DNA of 9,003 nucleotides from an uncultured Faecalibacterium sp. Its GTDB lineage: Bacteria; Bacillota; Clostridia; Oscillospirales; Ruminococcaceae. Location of the stretch: assembly GCA_937915335.1 (NCBI GenBank), contig CALDLZ010000180.1, positions 1 to 9,003 on the forward strand. Reading direction: 5' to 3'. The notes beneath the pieces were generated by a model that did no database searches, had not been told where the DNA came from, and saw nothing but the letters and a program-made list of their open reading frames with translations. Both the position numbers and the translations under genes were made by a program. Of the stretch, positions 6,179 through 9,003 are shown piece after piece (the stretch's first letter is position 1; each line of letters opens with the position of its first letter).

Positions 6179-7551
6179 TCCAGTTTCTCGTGGCCGCCCC
6201 TTGTTCCGGCAGCGGCAAAACGACTCTGACCTGCGCCCTGCTGGCAGCACTCAAGCGGCGGGGACTGAATCCCTGTTCCTTCAAAAGCGGACCGGACTAC
6301 ATTGACCCCGTGTTCCACCGGGCGGTGCTGGGGGTGGAAAGCCACAACCTTGACCTGTTTTTCTCCACACCGGAGACCGTGCGCACCCTTTACGCGCAGG
6401 CCGCCGCCGGGCATGGAGCCGCCGTCTGCGAGGGGGCCATGGGCTTTTACGATGGCCTGGGCGGCGTGAGCGACACCGCCAGTGCCTGGCACCTGGCTGA
6501 TACGCTGAACCTGCCGGTATTGCTGGTGGTTCCACCCAAAGGAGCCAGCCTGACGCTGGCGGCACAGATCAAGGGCCTGCGAGACTTTCGCACGCCCAGC
6601 CATCTGGCAGGCATCCTGCTCAATGACTGCGCCCCGCAGTTGTACAGCCTGCTGGCCCCCATGCTGGAACGGGAGACCGGCCTGCCGGTGTTGGGCTATC
6701 TGCCCCATCTGCCGGATGCCGCCATCGAAAGCCGCCACCTCGGCCTGAAAACCGCCGGGGAGATCGTGGACTTACAGCAGAAAATTGACAAAATGGCCGA
6801 TGCACTGGTGGTGGATTGGGACAGGCTGCTTGCTGTGACGGATAAGTTGGGTTCTGGCTCCCTTCATCAGTCACCTGCGGTGACAGCTTCCCCCAAGGGG
6901 GAAGCTTTGGCTTGCCATACCCGCATCGCCATCGCAAAGGATGAGGCGTTCTGCTTTACCTACGCCGAGACACTGGAAGCGCTGGAGGCGGCAGGGGCAG
7001 AACTCTGCTTTTTCAGCCCCCTGCATGACACTGCTCTGCCGGAGTGCATCGGCGGGCTCTACCTGCCCGGCGGCTACCCGGAACTCTATGCGAGGCAATT
7101 GAGCGAAAACCGCTCCATGCGGACTTCCGTGCGCCGGGCTGTGGAAAACGGCCTGCCCACCGTGGCCGAGTGCGGGGGCTTCCTTTATCTGGGGCAGAGT
7201 TTGGAAAATACCAATGGGAAGCGCTTTCCCATGGCAGGCGTTCTGCAGGGGCGGGGCTTCAAGGTGGGGCGTCTGGTGCGCTTTGGCTATGCCGCCCTTA
7301 CGGCCCACGCCGACAGTATGCTGTTCCGGGCCGGGGAGCACCTGCCCGTCCACGAGTTCCACCACTGGGATTCAACGGACAACGGCACTGGCTTTACTGC
7401 CGCAAAATCCAACGGAAAACAGTGGGACTGTGGCTTTGCAAACGAGCATTTCTATGCGGGCTTCCCGCATTTGTACTGGGCGGGCACGGCCCTGCCCCGG
7501 CGGTTCGTGGATGCCGCCGCACGTTATACACAAAAGGAGCAGACCAAATGA
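6175..7551 (+). CDS. cbiA: Cobyrinate a,c-diamide synthase CbiA
   Basis: A 458-residue ATP- and glutamine-dependent amidotransferase. It amidates side chains c and then a of cobyrinic acid. The N-terminal dethiobiotin-synthetase-like ATPase domain has the P-loop APCSGSGKTT (8-17), FKSGPDYIDP (36-45) and CEGAMGFYDG (85-94). The C-terminal class I glutamine amidotransferase domain has LPGGYPELYA, the nucleophile Cys333 in AECGGFLYLG, HEFHHWDS (393-400) and a likely catalytic His432 near the end. The total length is the usual one for the family. Odd: residues about 225-247, in the linker between the domains, are encoded by a palindromic repeat with codons (TTG, TCT, TCA, CCT) unlike the GC-ending ones around it. 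Both active sites look intact, so the enzyme is probably functional. The start overlaps cbiET by 4 bases and the stop overlaps cobT by 4. CbiA rather than CobB is preferred because of the anaerobic neighbours. Confidence 0.96.
   Translation: MIQFLVAAPCSGSGKTTLTCALLAALKRRGLNPCSFKSGPDYIDPVFHRAVLGVESHNLDLFFSTPETVRTLYAQAAAGHGAAVCEGAMGFYDGLGGVSDTASAWHLADTLNLPVLLVVPPKGASLTLAAQIKGLRDFRTPSHLAGILLNDCAPQLYSLLAPMLERETGLPVLGYLPHLPDAAIESRHLGLKTAGEIVDLQQKIDKMADALVVDWDRLLAVTDKLGSGSLHQSPAVTASPKGEALACHTRIAIAKDEAFCFTYAETLEALEAAGAELCFFSPLHDTALPECIGGLYLPGGYPELYARQLSENRSMRTSVRRAVENGLPTVAECGGFLYLGQSLENTNGKRFPMAGVLQGRGFKVGRLVRFGYAALTAHADSMLFRAGEHLPVHEFHHWDSTDNGTGFTAAKSNGKQWDCGFANEHFYAGFPHLYWAGTALPRRFVDAAARYTQKEQTK
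6853..6912 (+). repeat. Palindromic repeat (two hairpins) inserted in frame in the cbiA linker
   Basis: Two perfect inverted repeats lie next to each other. TCACC/GGTGA with a 3-base loop spans 6871-6883. A 10-bp arm, AGCTTCCCCC (6885-6894), pairs with GGGGGAAGCT (6897-6906) around AA. The outer edges are estimated from the local change in codon use and are uncertain by about 10 bases. The design resembles short dispersed repeats that I recall from Faecalibacterium and related gut Clostridia, which encode peptides containing SPKGE, or LPPWGK on the other strand. The length keeps the cbiA frame open. No second copy was seen in the window, so the dispersed nature is inference. Confidence 0.7.
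7535..7539 (+). promoter_or_regulatory. Ribosome binding site of cobT
   Basis: AGGAG lies 8 bases before the ATG at 7548, inside the end of cbiA. It fixes the cobT start at 7548, although the same frame happens to be open for about 500 bases upstream (from 7044) as an out-of-frame shadow of cbiA. Confidence 0.75.
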
Positions 7552-8624
7552 CGGAACCTGAACTGAAACAGCTTCTTTCCACCATCACCCCGCCGGACGA
7601 GACCGCCCGGGCGGCGGCACATGCCCATTGGGCCAGCTTGGCAAAGCCGCTGGGCGGGCTGGGCACACTGGAAACCATGTTGGAAGCCGCCGCAGCCCTG
7701 ACCGGCACGGCAGACCTGCATTTTGACCGCCGGGCCGTGCTGGTGCTCTGCGCCGACAACGGTGTGGTGGCCCAGGGTGTGAGCCAGACCGACCAGAGCG
7801 TGACCCGTGCCGTGGCCGAAAACCTTGCCGCCCGGCGCACCAGCGTCTGCCAGATGGCAAAGACGGCGCATTGCGAGGTCGTACCCGTGGATCTGGGGAT
7901 GGCGGGTGCGCCGGTGGCGGGCGTGGTCAACTGTCGTGTTGCCGCCGGGACGGCGGATTTCACAAAAGGCCCCGCTATGACCCGTCAGCAGGCTGTGGAC
8001 TCCGTTGCGGCGGGCATTGCACTGGCGCGTGCCCGGAAAGCAGCGGGTGTTCAGCTGCTGGCCACCGGCGAGATGGGCATTGGCAACACCACTACCTCCA
8101 GCGCCGTGGCCGCTGTCCTGCTGGGACAGCCTGTGGAGGTGATGACGGGCCGGGGGGCCGGCCTTTCTGATGCAGGTCTTGCCCGCAAGCTGGATGCCAT
8201 CCGGCGGGGCATTGCGCTGAACCAGCCCGACCCCGCCGACCCACTGGATGTACTCTGCAAGCTCGGCGGCTTTGATATTGCCGGGCTGTGCGGCGTTTTT
8301 CTGGGCGGCGCGCTGGAGGGCGTGCCCGTTCTGATGGATGGCTTCATCAGCGGGGTGGCGGCTCTGTGCGCCGTGCGGCTCTGCCCCGCCGCGGAAAAGG
8401 CCGTGTTTGCCAGCCACTGCTCCACCGAACCGGCGGCAAAGCTGGTGCTGGAAGCCCTGGACAAAGCGCCCCTGCTCACCGCCGGGCTCCATCTCGGCGA
8501 GGGCATCGGGGCCGTGGCCAGCATCCCCCTGTGGGATATGGCGCTGGCCGTTTACCAGAACTGCTACTCCTTCGCGGACGGCGGCCTCACCCCCTACACG
8601 CCGCAGGGAGGACAAAAATGCTGA
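7548..8624 (+). CDS. cobT: Nicotinate-nucleotide:dimethylbenzimidazole phosphoribosyltransferase CobT
   Basis: A 358-residue cytoplasmic enzyme that moves phosphoribose from nicotinate mononucleotide to the lower-ligand base, usually 5,6-dimethylbenzimidazole, giving the alpha-ribotide used by CobS. Motifs: KPLGGLGTLE near residue 30, VLCADNGVVAQGVSQ (ADxGV motif), LATGEMGIGNTTTSSA, GRGAGLSD, and LGEGIGA with Glu318 where Salmonella CobT has its catalytic Glu317. Length and order of motifs are normal. The residue before LGEG is His, where I recall Arg as common (RLGEG); this may affect base choice but is not diagnostic. The start at 7548 overlaps the cbiA stop as ATGA and has an AGGAG site; the open frame upstream within cbiA is not part of the protein. 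The stop overlaps cobU by 7 bases. No gene for making dimethylbenzimidazole is in the window, so the natural base is unknown. Confidence 0.96.
   Translation: MTEPELKQLLSTITPPDETARAAAHAHWASLAKPLGGLGTLETMLEAAAALTGTADLHFDRRAVLVLCADNGVVAQGVSQTDQSVTRAVAENLAARRTSVCQMAKTAHCEVVPVDLGMAGAPVAGVVNCRVAAGTADFTKGPAMTRQQAVDSVAAGIALARARKAAGVQLLATGEMGIGNTTTSSAVAAVLLGQPVEVMTGRGAGLSDAGLARKLDAIRRGIALNQPDPADPLDVLCKLGGFDIAGLCGVFLGGALEGVPVLMDGFISGVAALCAVRLCPAAEKAVFASHCSTEPAAKLVLEALDKAPLLTAGLHLGEGIGAVASIPLWDMALAVYQNCYSFADGGLTPYTPQGGQKC
8606..8611 (+). promoter_or_regulatory. Ribosome binding site of cobU
   Basis: GGGAGG lies 6 bases before the ATG at 8618, inside the last codons of cobT. It supports the cobU start and shows the same coupled arrangement as the genes upstream. 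Confidence 0.7.
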
Positions 8625-9003
8625 CCCTCGTCGTCGGCGGCGCGGCCAGCGGCAAGAGCGAGTACGCCGAGAGCCTTGTGCTGAAAACCGCGCTGCCGCG
8701 CACCTATCTTGCCACCATGCAGGTGTGGGATGCCGAGTGCGCCGCCCGGGTGGCAAAGCACCGGGCCATGCGGGCGCAAAAGCAGTTCGAGACGGCGGAG
8801 TGCCCGCTGGACCTCGCTTCTGTCCGCCTGCCCGCCCGGGGCACCGCCCTGCTGGAAGATCTGGGCAACCTCACCGCCAACGAGCTGTACAGCCCCGAGG
8901 GGGCAGGGGAGCATACGGTCGAAGCCGTCCTGCGCGGCGTGGAAGCCGCCGCGTCCCAGTGCGAACATCTGGTCATCGTCTCCAACGATGTCTTCAGCGG
9001 CGG
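8618..9003 (+). CDS. cobU: Adenosylcobinamide kinase / adenosylcobinamide-phosphate guanylyltransferase CobU; 3' partial
   Basis: The first 128 codons of cobU are present and the frame runs off the window end without a stop. CobU phosphorylates adenosylcobinamide and then attaches GMP from GTP, giving adenosyl-GDP-cobinamide for CobS. The P-loop GGAASGKS (7-14) is followed by YAE. YLATMQVWDAECAARVAKHR (30-49) aligns with the Salmonella segment that carries the guanylylated His46; His48 is the likely counterpart. LLEDLGNLTANELYS fits the Walker B-like strand and next helix. VSNDVFSGG at the window end corresponds to the conserved SNE(V/L) segment, with Asp in place of the more usual Glu. CobU normally has about 180 residues, so roughly one third is missing. 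It overlaps cobT by 7 bases, and CobT and CobU both feed the nucleotide-loop assembly step. Confidence 0.92.
   Translation, partial: MLTLVVGGAASGKSEYAESLVLKTALPRTYLATMQVWDAECAARVAKHRAMRAQKQFETAECPLDLASVRLPARGTALLEDLGNLTANELYSPEGAGEHTVEAVLRGVEAAASQCEHLVIVSNDVFSG

Noticed and set aside
5860..6738. 292-codon open frame on the minus strand across cbiET/cbiA
   Set aside because: It crosses the overlap of two well-supported genes, and its product has no recognisable fold or start signal.
6885..6912. Rho-independent terminator inside cbiA
   Set aside because: The stem is strong but is followed by TTTGGCTTGCC, not a T-run, and it lies within an intact coding sequence of an operon that continues.
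7044..7547. Possible 168-residue N-terminal extension of CobT
   Set aside because: The frame is open here only as an alternative reading of cbiA. CobT begins naturally at 7548 with a good ribosome binding site and normal family length.
7524..8756. 410-codon open frame on the minus strand opposite cobT
   Set aside because: It mirrors a clearly coding cobT; its translation is rich in Gly, His, Arg and Pro with no recognisable domain. Long antisense frames are expected in GC-rich genes with this codon bias.

Overview
This window is an uninterrupted block of the anaerobic (early cobalt insertion) cobalamin biosynthesis operon. All genes lie on the + strand. In order they are: the 3' part of a fused ABC-transporter ATPase/CbiD gene, cbiF, cbiG, cbiH, cbiJ, a fused cbiE-cbiT, cbiA, cobT and the 5' part of cobU. 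Coding density is essentially total. Only one non-coding base separates two genes (1764); every other junction overlaps by 4 to 8 bases, usually as ATGA.

The DNA is GC-rich and favours C/G third positions. CbiD, CbiG, CbiH and CbiJ mark the anaerobic pathway. Together with a short dispersed-type palindromic repeat inside cbiA, this suggests a GC-rich gut Clostridia member of the Oscillospiraceae/Ruminococcaceae (Faecalibacterium, Subdoligranulum or Gemmiger-like). That assignment is inference from style and remembered repeats, not from a search.

Layout: 1-1763 ABC ATPase-CbiD fusion (5' end outside the window); 1765-2523 cbiF; 2520-3518 cbiG; 3511-4245 cbiH; 4242-4979 cbiJ; 4976-6178 cbiET; 6175-7551 cbiA; 7548-8624 cobT; 8618-9003 cobU (3' end outside). 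No stretch over 300 bases lacks a gene. No RNA gene, CRISPR array, insertion sequence, terminator or riboswitch was seen. A cobalamin riboswitch, if present, would lie upstream of the window.

How the genes work together: CbiH contracts the ring and methylates C17, CbiF methylates C11, CbiG opens the lactone and removes the C2 unit, CbiD methylates C1, CbiJ reduces the ring, CbiT methylates C15 and decarboxylates the C12 acetate, and CbiE methylates C5. CbiA amidates side chains a and c. CobT activates the lower-ligand base, and CobU phosphorylates adenosylcobinamide and loads GDP on it. Not in the window are the cobalt chelatase (CbiK/CbiX), CbiL, CbiC, the adenosyltransferase, CbiP, CbiB and CobS.

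This is mostly a well-known pathway. The two observations that stand out are the in-frame fusion of a FecE/BtuD-type ABC ATPase to CbiD, and a palindromic repeat that appears to be inserted in frame in the inter-domain linker of CbiA.
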